Position numbers and translations under genes: made by a program. Below the pieces are notes generated by a model that saw nothing but the letters and a program-made list of their open reading frames with translations, ran no database searches and had not been told where the DNA came from. DNA of 34,171 bases from Arthrobacter nitrophenolicus (GTDB lineage: Bacteria; Actinomycetota; Actinomycetes; Actinomycetales; Micrococcaceae). The stretch is taken from contig NZ_AOFD01000047.1 in assembly GCF_000332815.1 (NCBI RefSeq), forward strand, positions 1-34,171. Direction: 5' to 3'. Below, piece after piece: positions 1-8,290 of the stretch. Position 1 is the stretch's first letter; each line of letters starts with the position of its first letter.

Positions 1-1133
1 GCGGGGGTGGCGGGCGCGGTGGGATCGGTCAGGTCAACGTCCTGCCGGAGGGCCGCGAAGAGCTGGGAGCCGGCAGGCTCGGCGATCTGGAGCCTGTTCG
101 GGTCAACGTCCGCCGGGGTGGTGGGGACGGCGACGAACGCCACCTTGCTGATATCGATGTCCTTAAGCCGGTTGCCGATGGTCAGCAGGGTGGGAACGGA
201 GGCCAGCCCTTCATCCACCGTCAGGTTCTGGGTGACGACGTCGGCGATCTTCAGCATCTTGCCTGGATCGGACAGGGTGCCGTCGTCCTTGATCTTGCGG
301 GTCAGCGACGAGAGGAATCCCTGTTGCGCCTTGATCCGGCCCAGGTCGCCGCCGTCGGCGAAGGCATGCCGGGTCCGCAGGAAGGCGAGTGCCTGCTCGC
401 CCTGGACCATCGAGGTGCCGGCAGGCAGCCGCAGCCGTGAATCGGGGTCGTACACGGCGTCGCTGATGCAGACTTCCACGCCGCCCACAGCGTTGGACAA
501 TTCCTTCACGGCGTTGAAGTCGGCCATCATGAAGTGGTCCACTTCCAGGCCGGTGATCCTGTTGACCGTGTCCACGGCACAGCCGATGCCGGCTTCCGCC
601 ATGGCCTCGTTGATCATGATGCCGCTGCGGGCAGGGTACTCCTGGCCGGTCTTCTCGTCCTTGCACTGGGGAATGTCCACCAGCAGGTCGCGGGGGAAAC
701 TGATGACGCTCACGCGTTTGTTGTCCTCGGAGATGTCCATCAGCATCATGACGTCCGACTTGCCATAGCCCTTGGAGTCGTCGGCCGTGCCGTACTCGGC
801 GTTTTTGCCGTCGCGCGTGTCCGAGCCCAGGATGAGGATCTGCATCCTGCCCGTCGCGTCGCTGACCGTCTCGCTGTTGCCTCCGCCGGCATTCAATGGA
901 GCCTTGGAAATATTGTTCTGCAGGCGCAGGTACCAGAACCCGGCGAAAGCCAGGCCGCCAATAATGGCCAGGGACAGGACGCCCGTGACGATCTTGAGCC
1001 AGACGGGCATGCCGCGGAAGGGGCCCAGATGCCGCGCGGTCCCCAGGGCGCTGTCGTGCGCGTGCCGGGATACCGGCCCTGTTCCGGCTGGCACATCAGC
1101 TTCGTTGTCGCGTATATCGCGGCCTCGAACCAC
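1..1133 (-). CDS. LytR-CpsA-Psr (LCP) family cell-wall polymer ligase, 3'-partial
   Basis: LCP enzymes attach teichoic acids or other anionic glycopolymers from undecaprenyl-pyrophosphate carriers to peptidoglycan on the outer face of the membrane. Reading the minus strand from a GTG at 1131-1133 gives a short charged cytoplasmic N-terminus, one membrane segment (about residues 42-65, ending GFWYLRL) and an extracellular LCP domain. Visible LCP hallmarks are ILGSDTRDG, VSVISFPRDLLVDIP, the MINEAMAEAG region and ALAFLRTRH. The GTG is chosen because GGAAGG lies 8 nt upstream and an in-frame stop (1149-1151) precludes a longer start. The gene runs off the left edge after 377 codons, so its C-terminus and stop are not seen. 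It lies about 100 bp downstream of era on the same strand and may have its own promoter. The family is secure; which polymer it transfers cannot be told. Confidence 0.9.
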   Translation of the reverse strand, partial: MVRGRDIRDNEADVPAGTGPVSRHAHDSALGTARHLGPFRGMPVWLKIVTGVLSLAIIGGLAFAGFWYLRLQNNISKAPLNAGGGNSETVSDATGRMQILILGSDTRDGKNAEYGTADDSKGYGKSDVMMLMDISEDNKRVSVISFPRDLLVDIPQCKDEKTGQEYPARSGIMINEAMAEAGIGCAVDTVNRITGLEVDHFMMADFNAVKELSNAVGGVEVCISDAVYDPDSRLRLPAGTSMVQGEQALAFLRTRHAFADGGDLGRIKAQQGFLSSLTRKIKDDGTLSDPGKMLKIADVVTQNLTVDEGLASVPTLLTIGNRLKDIDISKVAFVAVPTTPADVDPNRLQIAEPAGSQLFAALRQDVDLTDPTAPATP

Positions 1134-1194
1134 GTGGTGAACCTTCCTCTAAAATCAAAATCCGGTCCATTTTAGTGGTCCAGTCTGGGAGAAT

Positions 1195-1213
1195 GCCGGG
1201 GCGCCCGCCCGGC
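1195..1213 (-). terminator. Small GC hairpin downstream of era
   Basis: A 6-bp perfect inverted repeat (GCCGGG / CCCGGC, 7-nt loop) lies 18 bases past the era stop codon. There is no T-tract, so it is at best a weak or Rho-assisted terminator between era and the LCP gene. Confidence 0.3.
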
Positions 1214-1231
1214 AACGGCCGCACAGGCGGA

Positions 1232-2191
1232 TCAGAATCCGAGTTTGACCAGCTGCTTCGGGTCGCGCTGCCAGTCCTTGGCCACCTTGACGTGCAGGTC
1301 AAGGTAGATTCGCGTGCCGAGCAGGGCCTCGATGCCCTTGCGCGCATTGGTGCCCACCTCGCGAAGCCTGCTGCCGCCCTTGCCGATGATGATGGCCTTC
1401 TGGGAAGGGCGCTCCACATACAGGTTGACCCGCACATCCAGGAGCGGGTTGTCGTCAGGCCGGTCCTCCCGCGGGACGATCTCTTCGACCACCACGGCCA
1501 GGGAGTGCGGCAACTCGTCCCGCACGCCCTCGAGCGCGGCCTCCCGGATGAGTTCCGCCACCATCACCGCTTCCGGTTCGTCCGTGAGCTCGCCATCGGG
1601 ATACAGCGGGGGCGACGGCGGCATGTGGCTGATCAGGACATCGGCAACCGTATCCACCTGGAAACCGTCCGTGGCGGAGACCGGCACGATGTCCTTCCAG
1701 CCCTCCTCCCCCAGGACTTCCCGGCCCAGCTCCGCAACCGCGAGGAGCTGCTCGGTCAGTGCTTGTCGGTCCACCAGGTCCGCCTTGGTGACGATGGCGA
1801 TGACGGGCTTGCGGCCCACCGCCGCGAGCTGGGCGGCGATGAATTTGTCGCCTGGCCCGATCTTTTCGTTGGCGGGCAGGCAGAATCCGATGGCGTCAAC
1901 CTCTGCGAGGGTGTCCGCCACGAGGTCGTTCAGGCGCTTTCCGAGGAGGGTACGCGGGCGGTGCAGGCCCGGGGTGTCCACCAGGATCAGCTGGGCGTCG
2001 TCCCGGTGGACGATGCCGCGGATGGTGTGCCGGGTGGTTTGCGGCTTCGCGGACGTGATGGCCACTTTCTTCCCCACCAGGGCGTTCGTCAGGGTGGACT
2101 TGCCGGCATTGGGCCGGCCCACCAGGACTGAGAATCCTGCGTGGAAGCCGCCGAAGTCTTCCGCCGGTGCCGCCTTATTTTTCTTGCTCAC
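1232..2191 (-). CDS. era: GTPase Era, 30S ribosome assembly factor
   Basis: Era binds 16S rRNA near its 3' end and helps mature the small subunit. The 319-residue product shows the G1 loop GRPNAGKS, G3 DTPG and G4 TKAD, followed by a C-terminal KH RNA-binding domain with IIIGKGGSRLREVG. The length is normal for the family. I choose the GTG at 2189-2191 (protein beginning with SKKNK after the initiator) because GGGAG is placed 6 nt upstream. A longer in-frame ATG at 2237-2239 would add 16 residues lying inside the upstream gene. The start overlaps the end of the CNNM/CBS gene by 17 bp, indicating translational coupling in the phoH-ybeY-CNNM-era operon. YbeY and Era both act on 16S rRNA 3'-end maturation, which fits their linkage. 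Confidence 0.96.
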   Translation of the reverse strand: MSKKNKAAPAEDFGGFHAGFSVLVGRPNAGKSTLTNALVGKKVAITSAKPQTTRHTIRGIVHRDDAQLILVDTPGLHRPRTLLGKRLNDLVADTLAEVDAIGFCLPANEKIGPGDKFIAAQLAAVGRKPVIAIVTKADLVDRQALTEQLLAVAELGREVLGEEGWKDIVPVSATDGFQVDTVADVLISHMPPSPPLYPDGELTDEPEAVMVAELIREAALEGVRDELPHSLAVVVEEIVPREDRPDDNPLLDVRVNLYVERPSQKAIIIGKGGSRLREVGTNARKGIEALLGTRIYLDLHVKVAKDWQRDPKQLVKLGF

Positions 2192-3506
2192 GTGGAACTC
2201 CCTGCTGGGTTGTGTCCGCCTCTTCGAGGAGGTCTTCAAAGTCAGTGTCTACTCTTGGCACCGGAGCCGCAATGATGTGGCTGACGCGGTTGCGCCGGCC
2301 TTCCAGGCGGTCGGCCCGGAGCGAAACGCCGTGGACTTCAACGTGGCTTCCCACGATGGGAACCCGGCCAAGCGCCTTGGCAAGGAGGCCGCCCACAGTG
2401 TCCACTTCGTCGTCGTCAAGCTCGATGTCGAAGAGCTCGCCCAGGTCATCGATGCTCATACGTGCGCTGACGCGGTAGGAACCGTCACCAAGCTCAACGG
2501 CTTCGGCGCTTTCGGTGTCGTACTCGTCCACGATTTCGCCCACGATTTCCTCGATCAGGTCCTCGAGGGTGACCAGGCCGGCGGTGCCGCCGTATTCGTC
2601 GATGACGATGGCGACATGGGTGGATTCTTTCTGCAGTTCACGCAGGAGGTCGCTCACGGGCTTGGATTCGGGGACGTACCGGACCTCGCGGGCCAGCGAA
2701 TCCACCAGGGGCGGTTCCGCGTCCGGCGCGAGTTCATGGACGGCGGCGGCAACGTCCTTCAGGTAGATGATGCCGAGGATGTGGTCCGTGTCCTCGCCGA
2801 TAACCGGGATCCTTGAATATCCGGAGCGGAGGAACAGGGACATGGCCTGGTGCAGGCTGGACCCGGATTCGATGCTGACGATGTCCGTCCTGGGGACCAT
2901 GACGGCACGCACCAGGGTGTCGCCGAAATCGAACACCGATTGGATCATCTCGGCTTCGGTGTCCTCGATCATGTCCGATTCGCTGGCCCGCTCCACCAGT
3001 TCACGGAACTCCTGCTCGCTGAAGAAGGCCTCATCGCCGCCGGGCGCGCCGGGAGCAGCCGAGCTGCCCAGGGCCACGAGCCAGCCGGGGATCGGCCCCA
3101 GGACCCAGGTCAGGAACCGGATGGTAGGGGCCGTGAACCGGACCACGGCAGCGGAATGCAGCCGTCCCAGCTGGCGGGGCGACACGCCCACGATGACGAA
3201 TCCGAGCAGCGCCATGATGCCTGTTGCCGCCAGTCCGGCGAGCCAGATGTTGTCCAGCAGGCTGTAGAGCAGGACGGCAACAGCCACCGCGGAGGCCATC
3301 TCGAACCAGATCCGCCAGAACCGCAGCGCGCGGATGTGCGCAACCGGCTCGGCAAGGATTCGGCGCATCGCATTGCCCCGGCTCCGAAGGAGCGCTTCTT
3401 CCGCATCATGGCGCGGAAGGAAATTGAAGGCGGCCTCGGCCGCCGTCAGCACCGCCGCGACGCCCAGGAAGAGCAGGGCCATCGCGACCAGGAGCAAAGG
3501 CGTCAC
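2175..3506 (-). CDS. CNNM/hemolysin-C family membrane protein with paired CBS domains
   Basis: A 443-residue protein of the CNNM (DUF21)-CBS-CorC_HlyC type, often annotated as hemolysin or magnesium/cobalt efflux protein CorC/YtfL-like. The N-terminus has hydrophobic segments at about residues 2-25, 63-87 and 89-108. An acidic linker (EFRELVERASESDMIEDTEAEM) precedes two CBS motifs, around VMVPRTDIVSIE...GYSRIPVIGED and VAIVIDEYGGTAGLVTLEDLIEEIVGEI. A C-terminal CorC/transporter-associated domain ends near IIAAPVP. Its ATG overlaps the ybeY stop as ATGA, and its end overlaps the era start. The position between ybeY and era is typical of actinobacteria. Family members export Mg2+ or sense ions; substrate and direction are not inferable here. 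Confidence 0.92.
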   Translation of the reverse strand: MTPLLLVAMALLFLGVAAVLTAAEAAFNFLPRHDAEEALLRSRGNAMRRILAEPVAHIRALRFWRIWFEMASAVAVAVLLYSLLDNIWLAGLAATGIMALLGFVIVGVSPRQLGRLHSAAVVRFTAPTIRFLTWVLGPIPGWLVALGSSAAPGAPGGDEAFFSEQEFRELVERASESDMIEDTEAEMIQSVFDFGDTLVRAVMVPRTDIVSIESGSSLHQAMSLFLRSGYSRIPVIGEDTDHILGIIYLKDVAAAVHELAPDAEPPLVDSLAREVRYVPESKPVSDLLRELQKESTHVAIVIDEYGGTAGLVTLEDLIEEIVGEIVDEYDTESAEAVELGDGSYRVSARMSIDDLGELFDIELDDDEVDTVGGLLAKALGRVPIVGSHVEVHGVSLRADRLEGRRNRVSHIIAAPVPRVDTDFEDLLEEADTTQQGVPREQEK

Positions 3507-3976
3507 TGGGTGGTCTCGGCGGGTGCTTCTTTGCCGGTGAAGCCGGACAGGAGTTCCCGCTGGAGCCCGAACATTTCGGCTTTCTCCTCGGGTTCCGCAT
3601 GGTCGTAGCCCAGCAGGTGCAGGATGCCGTGGGTGGTCAGCAGCAGCATCTCATCCTGCAGCTGGTGGCCTGCGTTCCGGGCCTGCACTTTTGCCACCTG
3701 CGGGCAAATGGCGATGTCACCCAGCATGCCCTGCGGCGTGGGCCGGTCAGGTGTTCCGGGGGTGAGTTCATCCATGGGCACGGACAGGACGTCGGTGGAA
3801 CCGGGCTCGTCCATCAGCTCGAGATGCAGTTTTTCCATCGCGGGCTCATCCACCAGCAGGATGGACAGTTCCGCCTGCGGGTGGATGTAGAGCTGTTCAA
3901 AGATGTACCGGGACAGTGCAACGAGTTCGGCTTCGTCCACCTGGACCCCGGACTCGTTGTTCACCTCGATGCTCAA
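3503..3976 (-). CDS. ybeY: Endoribonuclease YbeY, rRNA maturation factor
   Basis: YbeY is a single-strand-specific metallo-endoribonuclease needed for 16S rRNA 3'-end processing and ribosome quality control. The 157-residue product carries the diagnostic zinc motif HGILHLLGYDH near residues 115-125 (three histidines) and the conserved stretch STDVLSVPMDE near residue 55. Length and motif spacing are normal. It is coupled on both sides by 4-bp ATGA overlaps, with phoH upstream and the CNNM/CBS gene downstream. Confidence 0.96.
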   Translation of the reverse strand: MSIEVNNESGVQVDEAELVALSRYIFEQLYIHPQAELSILLVDEPAMEKLHLELMDEPGSTDVLSVPMDELTPGTPDRPTPQGMLGDIAICPQVAKVQARNAGHQLQDEMLLLTTHGILHLLGYDHAEPEEKAEMFGLQRELLSGFTGKEAPAETTQ

Positions 3977-5058
3977 GCGTGTTCCCCCCGTTTTTCTCTT
4001 GCGGCTGTGTGTTTGGCCCTCGCCCGCTGGGAGTCGTCCCAGAGGCTGTAGGCATTGACGATATCTCCCACGAGGCGGTGGCGGACGACGTCGGCGGCGT
4101 CCAGGACGGAGAAATTGACGCCTTCGATGCCCTGCAGGATCTCCTCCACGATGCGCAGCCCGGACCGCGTGCCGAACGGAAGGTCAACCTGGGTGATGTC
4201 ACCGGTGACCACCATCTTGGATCCGAAGCCCAGCCGGGTCAGGAACATCTTCATCTGTTCCGGTGTGGTGTTCTGCGCCTCGTCGAGGATGATGAAGGCG
4301 TCGTTGAGGGTGCGCCCGCGCATGTAGGCGAGGGGCGCCACTTCGATGGTTCCGGCCGCCATGAGCCGCGGGATGGATTCGGGGTCCATCATGTCGTGCA
4401 GGGCGTCATAGAGCGGCCGCAGGTACGGATCGATTTTGTCGCTGAGGGTGCCGGGCAGGAAGCCGAGGCGCTCCCCGGCTTCCACTGCCGGACGGGTCAG
4501 GATGATGCGGTTGACCTCTTTTTGCTGCAGCGCCTGGACCGCCTTGGCCATGGCCAGGTAGGTCTTGCCCGTGCCGGCGGGCCCGATGCCGAAGATCACA
4601 GTGTTGTCGTCTATGGCGTCAACGTAGTTCTTCTGGTTCAGGGTTTTCGGGCGGATTGTCCGGCCCCGGCTGGAGAGGATGTCGTGGGTCAGCACGTCCA
4701 CGGGGGTCTGCAGCGACTGGGTGCGCAGCAGGGCCACCAGCTGCTGCAGAACCGTGGGGCTGATGACGGTTCCGCGTGCCACGAGTCCGCGGACCTCGTG
4801 GAGCAACCGCATGATCCGTGGCACGTCGTGGGTGGGTCCGCTGATGGAGAGCTCGTTGCCGCGGACGTGGAAGTTAACGTCCGGGAACTGCTCCTCGATG
4901 TACCGCAGCGCCTCATCGTGGCTGCCGAGCGACTGGACCATCTGATCGGAGTTGTCGAAAAGGACCACCTCGGTCCGGATGCCTGGCAGCGAATGGGGGA
5001 ACTCCCCGTTGCTGCCCTCTCCGGCGGACCGGCGCTTTCCGTTCGCTGATTCAGTCAT
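3973..5058 (-). CDS. phoH: PhoH family ATPase
   Basis: A 361-residue PhoH-like P-loop ATPase. An N-terminal region with a KH-like look (YIEEQFPDVNFHVRGNELSI) precedes the ATPase core with Walker A GPAGTGKT and Walker B FIILDEAQN. The core also shows TRPAVEAGERLGFLPG and the VVTGDITQVDLP segment, all typical of PhoH. The family resembles the N-terminal half of superfamily 1 helicases and is usually linked to ybeY; its role in RNA metabolism is suspected but not firmly established. It is the first gene of the phoH-ybeY-CNNM-era unit and ends in an ATGA overlap with ybeY. No strong Shine-Dalgarno sequence is visible before the ATG at 5058, so a nearby alternative start cannot be excluded. Confidence 0.94.
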   Translation of the reverse strand: MTESANGKRRSAGEGSNGEFPHSLPGIRTEVVLFDNSDQMVQSLGSHDEALRYIEEQFPDVNFHVRGNELSISGPTHDVPRIMRLLHEVRGLVARGTVISPTVLQQLVALLRTQSLQTPVDVLTHDILSSRGRTIRPKTLNQKNYVDAIDDNTVIFGIGPAGTGKTYLAMAKAVQALQQKEVNRIILTRPAVEAGERLGFLPGTLSDKIDPYLRPLYDALHDMMDPESIPRLMAAGTIEVAPLAYMRGRTLNDAFIILDEAQNTTPEQMKMFLTRLGFGSKMVVTGDITQVDLPFGTRSGLRIVEEILQGIEGVNFSVLDAADVVRHRLVGDIVNAYSLWDDSQRARAKHTAAREKRGEHA

Positions 5059-5357
5059 AGTGATGGCCCGCTGGCCTGTGGTCCCCTCGAGGTCGGTTCA
5101 GAATGTCTTTCCATATTACGCCAGCAGCCGCCGGCGCCGGATATGGGAAGCCGCTGCCCGAAGGGAACGATGACCGCATTCCGTCATTAGGTATCAACTT
5201 CATATCGGCCTCATATCGTTCCCGTTGCAGTTCGGCCGGCGGGCGGGCCGGCGGAGGGAACGCCCGGAGGTGTGTGCCATGCTGGAAATCCAGCTTCAGC
5301 TGGAAGCCCAGGCCGCCCGGGGATCGGCCCTCCATGCCAGGAAAGGACAGGACGAAC
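5059..5357. promoter_or_regulatory. Divergent intergenic region phoH / GerMN lipoprotein with an 11-bp-spaced direct repeat
   Basis: This 299-bp region separates the divergent phoH and GerMN genes and holds no convincing ORF. It contains a direct repeat TCATATCG at 5200-5207 and 5211-5218, exactly 11 bp apart (one helical turn), which could be an operator for a tandem-binding response regulator. The arrangement resembles the 11-nt direct-repeat units described for actinobacterial PhoP boxes, but the match to that consensus is partial. Promoter hexamers could not be assigned with confidence. Confidence 0.35.
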
Positions 5358-6311
5358 GTGCCGGAAACCGCTGCGCCCCTGAGGGCCGGCCGTGCCATGG
5401 GCCGCGTGCGCGGTCTCCTGCTGGCCGGCGTCCTGGCAGCTGTCCCGGCCCTGACAGGCTGCATCGCCGAGGCCGGGCCAGCGCCGACCGGCACGTTGGC
5501 CACCAATCCCACCGCCCCCGGCACAGCGCAGGCACCGCCCACGAGTGCGCCGCTGGAAACCACCCAGTCCTCCAACAAGGCGCCGGTCTACTGGATTGGG
5601 CGCAGCGGCAGCGACGTTTTCCTGTACCGGGAATTCCGTGATGTCCCGGACCAGGAAAATCCGGTCACGCGCGCCCTGCGCTCCATGATGTCGGACAAGC
5701 CATTCGACCCCGACTTTTTCACGCCCTGGCAGAACCCGGACAAGCTCGCCACCTCCATTTCGGGCAAGGACGTCATCACCGTGGACGTCTCCGAGGACGC
5801 CTTCAACAGCAACCTCGATGCGGACATGGCGGCCCGGGCCATCCAGCAGCTGGTGTACACGGCAACCGCCGCCGCAGCCAGCTCAGGCCTGATCGATTCC
5901 GGGCAGCAGATCCGGGTGCGGATCCTGGTGGACGGGCACACGGACTACATGGCGTTCGACCACATCCAGCTCGGCGCACTCATGACCCGGAGCACGGGCC
6001 TGGTGGCGCCCGTCTGGATCATCGATCCGCAGGAAAATGTGGAGGTGCCCGGGGGCAGCGTAAAGATTACCGGGCGAAGCACAACTGCCGGCGGCAAGCT
6101 CCGCTGGCAAATCCTGCGGTCCGGAGCCGACGGCAGCACCGAGCCATTCCTCACCGGGGAGACCACGGCCTCGCCGGAACAGGGCCAGGCGGGGGTTTTC
6201 ACCCTGGCCCTGACCATGCCCGCCGGTGACTACGAGCTGCGGGTGGCGCAGGCCGGAACCGGCGGCGGTCCGGACCAGTTTGAGGACACCAGGGCCTTCA
6301 AGGTGCGGTAG
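5358..6311 (+). CDS. GerMN/Gmad2-domain secreted lipoprotein
   Basis: The product (317 aa from GTG 5358) begins with a lipoprotein signal peptide: a basic stretch, the hydrophobic run LLLAGVLAAVPA, then lipobox LTGC. A Thr/Pro/Ala-rich linker follows, then a GerMN-like domain (about residues 75-205; VYWIGRSGSDVFLYREF, ITVDVSEDAFNS, MAARAIQQLVYTATAAA). A C-terminal Ig-like Gmad2 domain begins at VWIIDPQENVEVPGG and ends VRVAQ-like/FKVR. It should be anchored on the outer membrane face. Function is unknown; GerMN domains occur in spore-germination GerM and in actinobacterial LpqB. The GTG has AGGACAGGAC 5 nt upstream. The alternative ATG at 5397 would leave an ideal 22-residue signal, so the start is ambiguous. 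The 3' end overlaps the convergent rsmE end by 14 bp. Confidence 0.85.
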   Translation: MPETAAPLRAGRAMGRVRGLLLAGVLAAVPALTGCIAEAGPAPTGTLATNPTAPGTAQAPPTSAPLETTQSSNKAPVYWIGRSGSDVFLYREFRDVPDQENPVTRALRSMMSDKPFDPDFFTPWQNPDKLATSISGKDVITVDVSEDAFNSNLDADMAARAIQQLVYTATAAAASSGLIDSGQQIRVRILVDGHTDYMAFDHIQLGALMTRSTGLVAPVWIIDPQENVEVPGGSVKITGRSTTAGGKLRWQILRSGADGSTEPFLTGETTASPEQGQAGVFTLALTMPAGDYELRVAQAGTGGGPDQFEDTRAFKVR

Positions 6312-7079
6312 CCGCCCAGCGGCCCAGGATGTCGCTGGCCAGCACGACGGCGGCGGGCCCGGCCGTGGACGACCGCAGGACATGGTTCCCCAGCAGCGCC
6401 GTCACGGCGCCCTTGTCGCAGAGCCTGGTGACTTCGCGGGGGCTGATGCCGCCCTCGGGTCCGACGATCAGGAGCACCTCGCGGGGTTCCGCACCCCCGC
6501 CGCCGGCCTGCCAGCCCTCAAGGACGCTGCGCAGCGGGCGGACGGCGTCCTCGTGCAGGATGACTGCCAGGTCCGCGGCCTCGACGGCTGCGGACAGCCC
6601 CGCAGTGTCCACGGCAGGGCGGACCTCAGGCACCCAGGACCGGCGTGCCTGCTTGGCGGCGGCGGTGACCACCGATTGCCATTTGGCGTGGGCTTTCGCT
6701 GCCCGGTCACCTTTCCACCGCACGATTGAACGTTCGGACTGCCACGGGACCACGGCGTCGATCCCCAGCTCGGTGGCCGTTTCGATGGCCAGTTCGTCCC
6801 GGTCGCCTTGGCCAGGGCCTGGACGAGCACCAGCCGGACGTCCGGCTGCGGTTCGACGGCTACGGACGTGCACTCCACTTCCAGGGCCGCCGGAGCAGCA
6901 CCGGCGACCCGCCCGGTCATCCTGGTGCCGGCGCCGTCGACGATATCGACCGGCTCACCCGCTTCAAGGCGCTTAACGGCGACGGCGTGCCTGGCCTCGG
7001 CCCCTTCCAGGACGAAGAGGCCGCCGGGCGCCATTCCATCGAGGGACCCGGCGGCGGTGAAGAAGACTGGGTTGCTCAC
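6298..7079 (-). pseudogene. rsmE: 16S rRNA (uracil-1498-N3)-methyltransferase RsmE, frameshifted (probable sequence error)
   Basis: RsmE is a SPOUT-class methyltransferase that N3-methylates U1498 of 16S rRNA. The N-terminal PUA-like half (MSNPVFFTAAG ... LVLVQALAK) and the SPOUT half (DELAIETATELGIDAVVPW, the AdoMet knot LLIVGPEGGISPREV and LLGNHVLRSSTA) lie in different frames. They rejoin if one G is added to the coding-strand AAGGCGACC (CC run at 6805-6807), giving AAGGGCGACC, 260 residues and the normal family length. Every motif on both sides is intact, so I read this as a single-base deletion, most likely a sequencing error. It follows dnaJ by 2 bp as the last gene of hrcA-dnaJ-rsmE. 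Confidence 0.9.
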
Positions 7080-7081
7080 CG

Positions 7082-8209
7082 CTACAGGTTACCGAGGCGG
7101 TCCCGAAGCTTGGCGAACATGCCGCCGCTGGCAGCCAGCTTTCCCTCGGTGATCTGCTCGCCCCGGAGCTTGGCCAACTGCCGCAGCAGGTCTTCCTGGG
7201 CGGCATCGAGCTTGGCGGGAGTCTCCACCTGCAGGTGCACTTTGAGGTCCCCGCGGCCGTACCCGCGCAGGTGGGTGACGCCCAAGCCGCGCAGGGTGAT
7301 GATCTCACCGGACTGTGTACCGGGCTTGACGTCGATCTCCTGGGTCCCGTCGAAGGTCTCCAGGTTCACCTCGGTGCCAAGGGCGGCCGCCGTCATGGGA
7401 ATGTTCAGGGTGGCGTGGAGGTCGTCCCCGTCCCGGACGTAGGTGGGGTCGTTGTTGACCCGGATCTCCACGTAGAGGTCGCCGGAAGGTCCGCCGGCGG
7501 GTCCCGCCTCGCCCTGCCCGGACAGCTGGATGCGGGTTCCGGTGGCGACGCCGGCAGGAACCTTGATGGTCAGTGAACGGCGGCTGCGGATGCGGCCCTG
7601 GCCGCTGCACTCGTTGCAGGGGTCCTTGATGACGGTGCCGAATCCTTCGCAGCTGCCGCAGGGGGCAGCCGTCATGACCTGGCCGAGGATGGAGCGGACC
7701 GCCCGCTGCACCTGGCCGCTGCCGCCGCAGATGTCGCAGCGCTCCGGATGCGAGCCGGGCTGGCAGCAGGAGCCTTCGCAGGTGGGGCAGGTGACGGCCG
7801 TGTCCACCTCGAGTTTCTTGTTGACGCCGAAGACGGCGTCGCGGAGGTCGATCCGGACGCTGATAAGGGCGTCCTGCCCGCGGCGCACCCGGGAGGCGGG
7901 GCCGGCGGAGCCGCCGGCACCGAAAAAGGTGTCGAAGATGTCCTGGAAGGCGAAGCCCTGGCCGGCGTAGCTGCCGCCGCCGAACCCGTTGTCCGTGCCG
8001 TTTTCGTTGCCGGTGGTGTCGTAGACGCGCCGCTTCTGGGGGTCCGAGAGGACTTCGTACGCGTGGGTTACTGCCTTGAAGCGGTCAGCAGCCTCCTCGC
8101 CCGGGTTGACGTCCGGGTGCAGGGTGCGGGCCAGCTTGCGGTAGGCCTTCTTGATTTCTTCTCCGGTGGCCTCCGGTGAGACTCCAAGGACGTCGTAGTG
8201 GCTGCTCAA
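7082..8209 (-). CDS. dnaJ: Chaperone protein DnaJ (DnaJ2 type)
   Basis: DnaJ is the Hsp40 co-chaperone that delivers substrates to DnaK and stimulates its ATPase. The 375-residue protein has a J domain with the HPD motif (RTLHPDVNPG) and a Gly/Phe-rich linker (GFGGGSYAGQGFAFQDIFD). A zinc-binding cysteine-rich region follows (CPTC, CDICGGSG, CGSCEGFG, CNECSGQG), then the C-terminal substrate domains. I choose the TTG at 8207-8209, giving the usual SSHYDVLGV start, with GGAAGAG 9 nt upstream. An ATG at 8237-8239 would add 10 unconserved residues including that ribosome-binding site. Linkage to hrcA identifies the HrcA/CIRCE-controlled dnaJ2 rather than the dnaK-operon dnaJ1. Confidence 0.94.
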   Translation of the reverse strand: MSSHYDVLGVSPEATGEEIKKAYRKLARTLHPDVNPGEEAADRFKAVTHAYEVLSDPQKRRVYDTTGNENGTDNGFGGGSYAGQGFAFQDIFDTFFGAGGSAGPASRVRRGQDALISVRIDLRDAVFGVNKKLEVDTAVTCPTCEGSCCQPGSHPERCDICGGSGQVQRAVRSILGQVMTAAPCGSCEGFGTVIKDPCNECSGQGRIRSRRSLTIKVPAGVATGTRIQLSGQGEAGPAGGPSGDLYVEIRVNNDPTYVRDGDDLHATLNIPMTAAALGTEVNLETFDGTQEIDVKPGTQSGEIITLRGLGVTHLRGYGRGDLKVHLQVETPAKLDAAQEDLLRQLAKLRGEQITEGKLAASGGMFAKLRDRLGNL

Positions 8210-8244
8210 AGTTCGTATCTCTTCCTTGTTGTACTGCATGCAGT

Positions 8245-8288
8245 GGGGTGTCCTTCCGCGGACCGGCTGCCACGGCAGCCGGCACCCC
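8245..8288. other. Strong hairpin between hrcA and dnaJ
   Basis: A perfect 9-bp stem CCGGCTGCC/GGCAGCCGG with a 2-nt loop (8263-8282) is nested in an outer GGGGTG/CACCCC pair (8245-8250 with 8283-8288). It lies in the 81-bp gap between hrcA and dnaJ. No T-run follows, so it may be an mRNA-processing or stability element that sets the relative levels of repressor and chaperone rather than a terminator. Confidence 0.45.
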
Positions 8289-8290
8289 GC

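Noticed and set aside
5103..5357. A longer GerMN lipoprotein starting at 5103
   Set aside because: The extra 85 residues are low-complexity, and a good ribosome-binding site precedes the GTG at 5358 just before the signal peptide.
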